Shown here: one piece after another, positions 8,096-14,697 of the stretch
Position numbering within the stretch: position 1 is the stretch's first letter
Layout of the letters: each line of letters begins with the position of its first letter
NCBI GenBank assembly: GCA_017535925.1
Contig: JAFXTD010000021.1
Span: 1 to 32,311, forward strand
Reading direction: 5' to 3'
From: Selenomonadaceae bacterium
Lineage (GTDB): Bacteria > Bacillota > Negativicutes > Selenomonadales > Selenomonadaceae
DNA length: 32,311 bases
The notes under the pieces: generated by a model
Databases searched by the model: none
What the model was told of the DNA's origin: nothing
What the model saw: the letters and a program-made list of their open reading frames with translations, nothing else
Program-made: the position numbers and the translations under genes

Positions 8096-9778
8096 ATGAA
8101 CACAAATTTATTCCAAATCGGCGAAGACTCTCCGCTTGGTCGAATCAAAACTTATTTTGACGCTTTGCAAAATTCTGCGGACGAATATCTTTTCGTAATG
8201 GACGTGAGCACGGGGCAGGTTATGTTGTCCAAAAATTTCGTGCGCGATTTCAACTTCCCCGACAGCCTCGTCGAAGATTTTGCAACAATCCTTACGCCGT
8301 TTATCTGGTATGACGACCGTGAAATTTTGGAATCGGCGATGAGTGAACTTGATTCGGCAACACCCGGCGTCGAAATTTTTGGTGAGTTCCGCATGCTCAA
8401 TCGCAACGGCGAATACGGCTGGGTTAATCTGCGCATGACGGCAGGCGCGGACGAATTCGGTCAGCCCGAACTTGTTGCCGGCGTGATTGCCCGCATGGAT
8501 TTGAAATTAAAAGCCGATTACGTGACGGGGCTTCTCAATCGCAATGCTTTCTACGTCGACTTGATGAAAGAACTCAACAGCTCGCCCGATGCTCGCGGCG
8601 CAGTGGTTTTCGTCGGGCTTGATAACTTCCAACTCATCACCGAAACTTACGGCTACGAATTCGGCGATAACGCCTTGAAACAACTCGCGCAAGACATTAC
8701 AAATATTTTGCCGCCCGATATCCGCCTCTACAAAATGGATAATGACATGTTCGCCTTCTACGTCTCGGACGTTTATCCCGAAGAGCTTGAAATTATTTTC
8801 TCAAGCATTCAGCTTTGCATGCGCGAAATTCGCAACATTGAAGATACGATTTTCTGCACGGCTTCGGGAGGCGCGGCGTTCTATCCCGACGACGCAGACG
8901 ACGTTGTTAATGTGACACGTTATGCCGAAGTCGCGCTTGAGTTTGCTCGCCAAAAAGGCAAAGACCAAATCGCTTTCTTCAACAGCGAATACTACGAACG
9001 TTGGCGTTACGATATCGGCATGCAAAACCTCATGCAGAATTCGATTGCTCGCGGTTGCGAAGATTTCTTCCTTTGTTATCAACCTCAAGTCGATGCCAAA
9101 GACGGCAAGCTCGTCGGCGCGGAGGCTCTTCTTCGCTGGTACGACAAAGACGGTTCGGTTGTCGCGCCCATGCAATTTATTCCGCTACTTGAGCGTTCGC
9201 GCATGATTATTCCCGTCGGTCACTGGATTATCGAAAACGCGGTCAAGACCGTCAAGAAGTGGGAAAAGTTTATGCCGAACTTTGAGATAAGCGTGAACAT
9301 TTCCCTCTATCAGTTGGAAGAGCACATGTTCTATGATTTCGTCAAGGATTGCATCGACCGCTATCAAGTCAATCCTCGCAACTTGGTTTTTGAATTGACG
9401 GAGAGCAATAAGGTTTACGATTGGGATTTCGTCAACAAGCAGTTCCAAGCTTTTCACGAGCTGGGAATTAAAATCGCAATGGACGATTTCGGCATGGGCT
9501 ATGCAAACCTCGCCTTCCTTAAAAATTTCAAATGCAACCAGATTAAAATCGACCGTTTCTTCGTCGAAGACCTTATCAACAGCGAATACGACCGCGAAAT
9601 TATCAAGCACGTTATCATGATGTGCCACGCGGTCGGCATGGAAGTTGTTATCGAAGGCGTCGAGGACGAGCCCACTTATATTTTCCTGCGCGACGTTTGC
9701 GGCGCGGATATTATTCAAGGATTCTACTTCGGCTATCCCGAAACCGAAGATGTTTTTGTCAAGCGTTTTGAAAAGTAG
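8096..9778 (+). CDS. Cyclic-di-GMP phosphodiesterase: PAS, degenerate GGDEF, EAL
   Basis: A 560-residue cytoplasmic signalling protein. A PAS-like domain covers about residues 20-135, a GGDEF-family domain about 140-300 and an EAL domain about 315-555. The GGDEF signature is replaced by MDNDMF near residue 214, so cyclase activity is not expected. The EAL domain keeps EALLRW (343-348), FELTESN, MDDFGMGYANL, KIDRFFV and EGVED, so it should hydrolyse cyclic di-GMP. I chose the ATG at 8096 because AGGAAG lies 7 bases upstream; an ATG at 8090 is too close to it. There is no transmembrane segment. A link to motility control is inference from the family and the nearby chemotaxis genes. Confidence 0.9.
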   Translation: MNTNLFQIGEDSPLGRIKTYFDALQNSADEYLFVMDVSTGQVMLSKNFVRDFNFPDSLVEDFATILTPFIWYDDREILESAMSELDSATPGVEIFGEFRMLNRNGEYGWVNLRMTAGADEFGQPELVAGVIARMDLKLKADYVTGLLNRNAFYVDLMKELNSSPDARGAVVFVGLDNFQLITETYGYEFGDNALKQLAQDITNILPPDIRLYKMDNDMFAFYVSDVYPEELEIIFSSIQLCMREIRNIEDTIFCTASGGAAFYPDDADDVVNVTRYAEVALEFARQKGKDQIAFFNSEYYERWRYDIGMQNLMQNSIARGCEDFFLCYQPQVDAKDGKLVGAEALLRWYDKDGSVVAPMQFIPLLERSRMIIPVGHWIIENAVKTVKKWEKFMPNFEISVNISLYQLEEHMFYDFVKDCIDRYQVNPRNLVFELTESNKVYDWDFVNKQFQAFHELGIKIAMDDFGMGYANLAFLKNFKCNQIKIDRFFVEDLINSEYDREIIKHVIMMCHAVGMEVVIEGVEDEPTYIFLRDVCGADIIQGFYFGYPETEDVFVKRFEK

Positions 9779-9793
9779 TAAGGAGTGGTTGCC

Positions 9794-10234
9794 ATGAAGT
9801 TTAAAGGCTTAACGGCTCTCATTTGCGGCGCGATATTGTTGAGCTCGTCGTTGTGCTTTGCGACGGTCGACGGCGGAAAAATTGCGCTCGGAGGAATTTC
9901 GCCGGGCATGAGTGAACAAGATTTGCTTAACGCTTTCGGTCAGCCCGTTTATCGTGACGGCGACGATTGGACTTATCAAAATTTCCAAGTCGAAGTCGAA
10001 CGCGGCATTGTCGAAAAAATTTCCACGCGCACGGAGGCAATCACGACCCCCAACAGTGTCCGCGTAGGGCAGGCGGCAGATGTTTTGAATTCGACGTTCG
10101 GCGCGGCGGACAAAGTCGATTATGAAAGCGACGGCGTCGAGTACGAATACTACAGCAACGACCGCACGAAAAAGATTGAGTTCAAAGTTGTCAACGGCGT
10201 TATCGCGAAAATCACCTGCAAGATAAACGATTGA
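9794..10234 (+). CDS. Small exported protein, unknown function
   Basis: A 146-residue protein with a clear signal peptide (MKFKGLTALICGAILLSSSLCFA) and a mature part beginning about TVDGGKIALGG. The mature part has two related halves, each an amphipathic segment followed by an FG pair: SPGMSEQDLLNAFGQPVY and RVGQAADVLNSTFGAADKV. This pattern recalls BamE/SmpA-like or DUF4309-type outer-surface domains, but I cannot name the family. The ATG at 9794 has AAGGAG 9 bases upstream; the GTG at 9785 is too close. It follows the EAL gene by 15 bases and is probably co-transcribed. A periplasmic location is inferred. Confidence 0.7.
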   Translation: MKFKGLTALICGAILLSSSLCFATVDGGKIALGGISPGMSEQDLLNAFGQPVYRDGDDWTYQNFQVEVERGIVEKISTRTEAITTPNSVRVGQAADVLNSTFGAADKVDYESDGVEYEYYSNDRTKKIEFKVVNGVIAKITCKIND

Positions 10235-10281
10235 TCCGATAAAATAATTTAAGGCAGTTAAGCCGACGATTTAACCCAAAG

Positions 10282-10306
10282 CCCTCCCTGCAGGAGGGTT
10301 AATTTT
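10282..10306 (+). terminator. Possible intrinsic terminator after the EAL operon
   Basis: CCCTCC at 10282-10287 pairs with GGAGGG at 10293-10298 around the loop CTGCA, followed by TTAATTTTT. An outer TTAACCC/GGGTTAA pairing (10271-10277 with 10296-10302) is an alternative fold. The T run is interrupted, so strength is uncertain. Confidence 0.5.
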
Positions 10307-10404
10307 TAATCACTGAAACGAGATAAATATCTTATAAAATTTTTCACGGTTTTACTTTCAACACACCCGAAATTTACACACGATGTAAGGAGGAAGTTTT
10401 TTAA

Positions 10405-11418
10405 ATGATAGTAGTAATGAAACCCGGCTCCACTCAAGAAAATTTATCGGCAGTCGTCAAGAAGATTGAGGCAGCCGGACTTCGTACGCACCTTTCCAAA
10501 GGCGAGGAAGTTACAATCGTCGGCGTTATCGGTGACAAAAAAATTATCGCCAATCTTGAATTGCAGATGATGGCGGGCGTCGAAAAAACCGTTCGCATAA
10601 CCGAAAAATACAAACTTGTCAGCCGCGACTTCCACCCCGAAGATACGATAATTGACGCGGGCGGCGTGAAAATCGGCGGCAATGAAATCGTCGTTATGGC
10701 GGGTCCTTGTGCCGTCGAAAGTCTTGACCAACTGCGCGAGGCTGCCCAAGCCGTCAAAGCTTGCGGCGCGAAATTTTTAAGAGGCGGTGCCTTCAAGCCA
10801 AGAACTTCGCCGTATGATTTTCAAGGCTTCGGTGTGGACGGCTTGAAACTTTTGCGCAAGGTCGCCGACGAATTTAATCTGCTCGTCGTCACGGAGATTG
10901 TCGACAAAGATGACATTGAAACTTTTTGCAACTACGCCGATATCCTCCAAGTCGGCGCGAGGAACATGCAGAACTTCCAAATGCTCAAGGCTCTGGGCAA
11001 ATGCAAGAAACCGATTCTTTTGAAGCGCGGGCTTTCGGCTACGATTTCGGAATGGCTCAACGCTGCCGAATACATCATGAGCGGCGGCAACGAGCAAGTC
11101 ATTTTCTGCGAACGCGGAATCAGAACTTACGAAACTTTCACGCGCAACACGCTTGACTTGTCGGCAGTGGCGGCTGTCAAAGAGCTGTCACATCTGCCGA
11201 TAGTCGTCGACCCCAGTCACGGCACGGGGCGTTGGAAAATGGTTGCGCCAATGGCAAGAGCGGCAATCGCGGCGGGTGCTGACGGCTTGATTGTTGAAGT
11301 GCATCCTCATCCCGAAAAGGCACTTTCCGACGGCGACCAATCCCTCACGCCCGCAGCCTTCAAAGAACTCATGGGCAACCTCGACGGCATTGCAAAAGTT
11401 ATGGGACGAACGATTTAA
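10405..11418 (+). CDS. aroF: 3-deoxy-7-phosphoheptulonate (DAHP) synthase
   Basis: A 337-residue enzyme that condenses phosphoenolpyruvate with erythrose 4-phosphate, the first step of the shikimate pathway. It is of the AroA-beta type with an N-terminal ferredoxin-like regulatory domain (about 1-70), as in Thermotoga. The catalytic barrel shows [67 protein letters not shown] and [22 protein letters not shown] lies 10-11 bases before the ATG. It is followed, across a heptad repeat array, by tyrA. The N-terminal domain suggests feedback control by an aromatic amino acid (inference). The symbol aroF follows Firmicutes usage. Confidence 0.95.
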   Translation: MIVVMKPGSTQENLSAVVKKIEAAGLRTHLSKGEEVTIVGVIGDKKIIANLELQMMAGVEKTVRITEKYKLVSRDFHPEDTIIDAGGVKIGGNEIVVMAGPCAVESLDQLREAAQAVKACGAKFLRGGAFKPRTSPYDFQGFGVDGLKLLRKVADEFNLLVVTEIVDKDDIETFCNYADILQVGARNMQNFQMLKALGKCKKPILLKRGLSATISEWLNAAEYIMSGGNEQVIFCERGIRTYETFTRNTLDLSAVAAVKELSHLPIVVDPSHGTGRWKMVAPMARAAIAAGADGLIVEVHPHPEKALSDGDQSLTPAAFKELMGNLDGIAKVMGRTI

Positions 11419-11452
11419 ATTAGGAATTAGGAATTAGGAATGAGGAATTGGG
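11418..11452 (+). repeat. AATTAGG heptad array between aroF and tyrA, 5 units
   Basis: Units are AATTAGG three times, AATGAGG, AATTGGG, followed by AATGGAA. The array begins within the aroF stop codon (TAA at 11416-11418) and ends at the tyrA start, so its GAGG appears to serve as the ribosome binding site. Confidence 0.85.
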
Positions 11453-11453
11453 A

Positions 11454-12365
11454 ATGGAAAATTTGAAACCTGAAATCCGAAACCTAAAACTTAAGCTTGC
11501 GATTATCGGCGTCGGATTAATCGGCGGCTCGTTGGGCTTATGCCTCAAAGATAAACTCGGCGACAAAATTTTTATAACGGGCTTGTGTTGTTCGGAAAAA
11601 TCAATGCGGCGTTCAATGGAACTCGGCGCAGTCGACTTGGCAACGTCGGATTTGGAAACGGTCGTCGGCGACGCTGACATAATTTATTTGAGCCCGCCCG
11701 TCTTGCAGATTGTCCCGATGGTTAAAAAAATTTTGCCCTTCTTGAAAAGCGGAGCAATCCTCACTGACGCGGGCAGCACAAAGCAATTCATTTGGCAGGA
11801 GCTGAAAAAATTTCTTCCGCCCGATATTTTTTACGTCGCGGGGCACCCAATGACCGGTCGTGAAAAATCCGGCGTCGAGGCAGCGGATAAAAATCTTTTC
11901 AAGGGCAAGGCATATGTTATCGCCGAAGACACCGGCACGCCTCCCGAAGTTATGGAAAAATTGATGAGCGTCCTGCGCTTGACCGAAGCAAATTTTTTGA
12001 CAATCGACATTGCCAAGCACGACCGATGCGCCTCGATTATAAGTCACGTTCCACATTTGGCGGCGGCGGCTCTCGTGACTTTGCTGAACGACGCGGGCGA
12101 CGACCTCGACTCGTGCTTGAAACTCGTTGGCGGCGGTTTCAAGGACACGACGCGAATTGCCAGCTCAAATGCCGATATGTGGGCGGATATTTGCATGACG
12201 AACGGCGACGCCATTTCAAATCATCTGCGCGACTTGCAAAATATTCTCGGCAATGTAATATCGGCGATTGAAAATCACGACAGGCAAGCCGTCCACGATT
12301 ACTTTGCCAAGTCCAAAGCTCGCCGCGACAAAATCCTTGAGACAATCACTTTCGACCCGAACTGA
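11454..12365 (+). CDS. tyrA: Prephenate dehydrogenase
   Basis: A 303-residue NAD(P)-dependent enzyme that oxidatively decarboxylates prephenate to 4-hydroxyphenylpyruvate for tyrosine. The Rossmann motif IIGVGLIGGSLGLCL begins near residue 17. SPPVLQI, LTDAGSTK, GHPMTGREKSGVEAA and SHVPHLAAAALV are conserved family segments. There is no C-terminal ACT domain. The start is uncertain: ATG at 11454 is preceded by GAGGAATTGGGA from the heptad array, with a TTG at 11448 as alternative. The first 13 residues before KLAIIGVG look unlike the family and come partly from repeat-like DNA. The gene is followed by a strong terminator. Confidence 0.93.
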   Translation: MENLKPEIRNLKLKLAIIGVGLIGGSLGLCLKDKLGDKIFITGLCCSEKSMRRSMELGAVDLATSDLETVVGDADIIYLSPPVLQIVPMVKKILPFLKSGAILTDAGSTKQFIWQELKKFLPPDIFYVAGHPMTGREKSGVEAADKNLFKGKAYVIAEDTGTPPEVMEKLMSVLRLTEANFLTIDIAKHDRCASIISHVPHLAAAALVTLLNDAGDDLDSCLKLVGGGFKDTTRIASSNADMWADICMTNGDAISNHLRDLQNILGNVISAIENHDRQAVHDYFAKSKARRDKILETITFDPN

Positions 12366-12383
12366 AATATTTTTTCGAAAGCA

Positions 12384-12417
12384 AAAGACCTCTTCCAAAA
12401 TCGGAGGAGGTCTTTTT
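12384..12417 (+). terminator. Intrinsic terminator of aroF-tyrA
   Basis: AAAGACCTCTTCC at 12384-12396 pairs with GGAGGAGGTCTTT at 12403-12415 (one G-T pair), followed by TT. The A-rich left side may let it work weakly on the other strand as well. It lies 18 bases after the tyrA stop. Confidence 0.9.
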
Positions 12418-12437
12418 AATTTGAAAGTACTCTTCGC

Positions 12438-12471
12438 AAAAAAAGCCGCCCCAAAATTTTTTCGAGGCGAC
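12438..12471 (-). terminator. Intrinsic terminator of the sucrose hydrolase gene
   Basis: Read on the minus strand, GTCGCCTC (12471-12464) pairs with GGGGCGGC (12452-12445) with two G-T wobbles, followed by seven T (12444-12438). It lies 22 bases past the hydrolase stop. Confidence 0.8.
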
Positions 12472-12493
12472 CAAAAATTTTTTATGTCAGAAA

Positions 12494-14047
12494 TTATTTA
12501 TACGTGAATTCGCCGAGAGCCCAGACCTTGCCGGAAATTCTTTGAATAGGTTTATCGGCAGAGAATTCGAGCACGGGCGCAACGTCCTCTTCCGGATAGA
12601 CGAGGAGGCTGCAAGCTTCTTCGCCGTTTTGGAGGAAGAGTTCGATAACGGATTTGTCGACGAAGAGGCGGAAGTTGAGTTCCAAATTTGTGAAGAGTTT
12701 GAATTTGCGAATGCCGATATTAACGTCGGTGTTCTTGCCGTCATTGAACGGGCGAATGCCTTTGCCGCCGAGTTTCATGCCGTTGCGGTCGAGAGTGATG
12801 ATTTGAGTATCGCGGTCGTATTTAATGACGAATTTTTCTTCGCCCCATTTGACGGCGACTTCAGCCTTGCGAGCCGCGCCGAAGGTGATTGTGATTTCGG
12901 ATTCGGAACCGTCCGGCAAATTAATGGGAGTACTTTGCACATTGGAAACGTCAACATCGGTGCGTTCTTTGCGAAGGGCTTCCATCTCTTTGACGGGCTG
13001 ACTGCGGACTTTGCCTTGATGAATTGTGAGTTCACGAGGCATTGTCAAAGAATAAAGCCAACCGTCCTCTGCGGATTCGACTGTGTCGGTGAGGTCGGGC
13101 ATACCAACCCAACCAATCATGATGTGGCGAGCTTCATTTGCGAAGACCTGCGGAGAATAGAAATCAAAGCCCTTGTCGAGTTCATGGAATTTGCCGTGAA
13201 TCATGTCGAGGCTGTCAACGGAAAAGTGACCGATAAAGTAGCCGGCGAGGCAGTGATTCTGATATTTGAGTTCCTCGTGCTTGACGCCTTGCGGGCAGAC
13301 AATGAGAACGTCCATATCTTCAAACTGCAAGAGGTTGGGGCATTCCCACATGTAGCCGAAATCGTAGTAATCGGTTTTGACTTCGCCGAGCAATTCCCAG
13401 CCGCCTTCGGGTTTTTCCTTGTAAATGAGGACTGCGCCGTTTGTCGGGCGGGAACTTTTTGAGGGGTCACTCATGCGTTGAGCCGCCATTGCGAAATAGC
13501 GAACGCCGTTGCGATAGAAGAAGTTGGGATCTCTGAAATGGGCGGTGTAACCTTCGGGATTGCCGTAAACTTGAATTTCATCCAACTGAATGGAGCCGTC
13601 GTCCAACATGGTGCCGAAACGCTGTGCAACCGTGCGCAAATAATTTTCGTCGCGGGCGTTGCAGGTGTAGAAGACACGAACCTTGCCGTCCTCGACGAAG
13701 CCGCAACCGCTGTGGCAACCGTCTTTGTCGTGTTCGTCACGCGGCCAAAGAGAGAGTTCAGGCATTGTGTAGTTGATAAAATCTTTTGTCGCGGTGTGCA
13801 TCCAAGATTTATTCTTGTGCCATTGCTTGTTTTCGGGAACGGGATTCCATTGGCAGAAGATGTGATAGGTACCGTTGCAGTTGCAAAGACCGTTCGGGTC
13901 GCTTATCAGCGAATGGGGCGCGTCGATATGGAAGTGATTGTGCCAGCGGGTCGTGTAGGGAATTTCTCCGCGAACGCGTTCGTCAACTGCTTGCTTGTTG
14001 AACTTGGCCTTGATAGCCTCCAAGGTTTCACCGGATTTTTTTGCCAT
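12494..14047 (-). CDS. scrB: Glycoside hydrolase family 32 enzyme, probable sucrose-6-phosphate hydrolase
   Basis: A 517-residue GH32 enzyme expected to cleave sucrose 6-phosphate to glucose 6-phosphate and fructose. The five-bladed propeller motifs are present: SDPNG with the nucleophile Asp50, FRDPNFF with Asp173, and WECPNLL with the acid/base Glu235. A C-terminal beta-sandwich follows (NLELNFRLFVDKSVIELFL). The usual Asn before DPNG is Ser here. AAGGAGG precedes the ATG. There is no signal peptide, in keeping with an intracellular phosphorylated substrate. It lies 12 bases after the second coiled-coil gene and downstream of the PTS permease, which supports the sucrose assignment. An inulin or levan role cannot be excluded. 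The gene is called sacA in some species. Confidence 0.9.
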   Translation of the reverse strand: MAKKSGETLEAIKAKFNKQAVDERVRGEIPYTTRWHNHFHIDAPHSLISDPNGLCNCNGTYHIFCQWNPVPENKQWHKNKSWMHTATKDFINYTMPELSLWPRDEHDKDGCHSGCGFVEDGKVRVFYTCNARDENYLRTVAQRFGTMLDDGSIQLDEIQVYGNPEGYTAHFRDPNFFYRNGVRYFAMAAQRMSDPSKSSRPTNGAVLIYKEKPEGGWELLGEVKTDYYDFGYMWECPNLLQFEDMDVLIVCPQGVKHEELKYQNHCLAGYFIGHFSVDSLDMIHGKFHELDKGFDFYSPQVFANEARHIMIGWVGMPDLTDTVESAEDGWLYSLTMPRELTIHQGKVRSQPVKEMEALRKERTDVDVSNVQSTPINLPDGSESEITITFGAARKAEVAVKWGEEKFVIKYDRDTQIITLDRNGMKLGGKGIRPFNDGKNTDVNIGIRKFKLFTNLELNFRLFVDKSVIELFLQNGEEACSLLVYPEEDVAPVLEFSADKPIQRISGKVWALGEFTYK

Positions 14048-14059
14048 AAAAACTCCTCC

Positions 14060-14320
14060 TTAATTTTTTAATAAAGAAATAATCACCGTGACGACCATAG
14101 CTCCGATAGCCGCCATAGAAGTTATTGCCAAGTTGCGAACGTGCTTGCCCATGTCGCTGATACTGTTCTGCATATTGGAAATACTCGTCCGAATTTCGCG
14201 AATGTCTTCTGCACGTTGATTGTCGCGGTCGCGCATTTCCTTCATGAACATATTAAACTTTGCGTCTTGCAAGGCTAACTTCGTTTGGACTTCCGAATTG
14301 ATTCGTTCTTGTTCTGTCAT
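14060..14320 (-). CDS. Small coiled-coil protein with C-terminal membrane anchor, copy 2
   Basis: An 86-residue protein starting MTEQERINSEVQTKLALQD. Residues 1-60 look like an amphipathic helix (heptad pattern in IREIRTSISNMQNSISDM), and the last 22 residues (ITSMAAIGAMVVTVIISLL) are a membrane segment ending in KN. GAGGGGAGA lies about 9 bases before the ATG at 14320. The protein is nearly identical to the product of the gene just upstream. Shape and size resemble phage XhlA-type or tail-anchored proteins, but I do not recognise a family. It sits between the sucrose permease and the hydrolase; its function is unknown. Confidence 0.75.
   Translation of the reverse strand: MTEQERINSEVQTKLALQDAKFNMFMKEMRDRDNQRAEDIREIRTSISNMQNSISDMGKHVRNLAITSMAAIGAMVVTVIISLLKN
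14081..14168. repeat. Direct repeat, 3' part of tandem coiled-coil genes (first copy in coordinate order)
   Basis: The stretch covering the membrane anchor and the GKHVRNLA segment is almost base-for-base identical to 14353-14442. Identity at the DNA level, including third codon positions, points to a recent tandem duplication or gene conversion. Confidence 0.8.
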
Positions 14321-14335
14321 GATAATCATCTCCCC

Positions 14336-14596
14336 TCAATTTCTCAACAAAGAGATAATCACCGTGACGACCATAGCTCCGATAGCCGCCATAGAAGTTA
14401 TTGCCAAGTTGCGAACGTGCTTGCCCATGTCGCTGATACTGTTGCGAATTTCGCGAATATCTTCCGTTCGCATTTCATTTTGTTGACGCATTTCGGTTTT
14501 GAAGTCGCGCATTTCCTCAACGAACGCATTAAACTTCGCGTCTTGCAAGGCTAACTTCGTTTGGACTTCCGAATTGATTCGTTCTTGTTCCGTCAT
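14336..14596 (-). CDS. Small coiled-coil protein with C-terminal membrane anchor, copy 1
   Basis: An 86-residue protein with the same first 22 residues and the same last 30 residues as the next gene; only the middle of the coiled coil differs (EEMRDFKTEMRQQNEMR against KEMRDRDNQRAEDIRE). GGAGGTG lies 6 bases upstream of the ATG at 14596. The final 20 residues form a membrane helix, so the protein is probably tail-anchored with its coil in the cytoplasm. It lies after the permease terminator and 15 bases before copy 2. Function unknown. Confidence 0.75.
   Translation of the reverse strand: MTEQERINSEVQTKLALQDAKFNAFVEEMRDFKTEMRQQNEMRTEDIREIRNSISDMGKHVRNLAITSMAAIGAMVVTVIISLLRN
14353..14442. repeat. 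Direct repeat, 3' part of tandem coiled-coil genes (second copy in coordinate order)
   Basis: This is the partner of the repeat at 14081-14168. A second shared block covers the 5' ends of both genes, the codons for MTEQERINSEVQTKLALQD. Confidence 0.8.
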
Positions 14597-14620
14597 GATG
14601 AACACCTCCAAATTTATTTA

Positions 14621-14666
14621 AAAACAACCGCGCCCGTATGAAATTTTCAAAACCAAACGAGCGCGG
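14621..14666 (-). terminator. Possible intrinsic terminator after the PTS permease
   Basis: On the minus strand CCGCGCTCG (14666-14658) pairs with CGGGCGCGG (14636-14628), with one G-T pair, and TTGTTTTT follows. The loop is about 21 bases and contains TGAAAATTTCA, itself a palindrome. It may reduce expression of the coiled-coil and hydrolase genes relative to the permease. Confidence 0.65.
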
Positions 14667-14697
14667 CAATGTTTCTAAATCAGAGGCGTGTGAAATT

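Noticed and set aside
10235..10404. Attenuator or leader peptide before aroF
   Set aside because: I found no short frame rich in Phe, Tyr or Trp codons and no competing hairpins. The one hairpin is better read as the end of the previous transcript.
12542..14071. Long plus-strand open frames opposite the GH32 gene (306 and 197 residues)
   Set aside because: They lie antisense to a gene with clear catalytic motifs, have low-complexity composition, match no family and lack ribosome binding sites. The same applies to open frames opposite glyQ, glyS, PTS, ilvB, fapA, the radical SAM gene and cheA.
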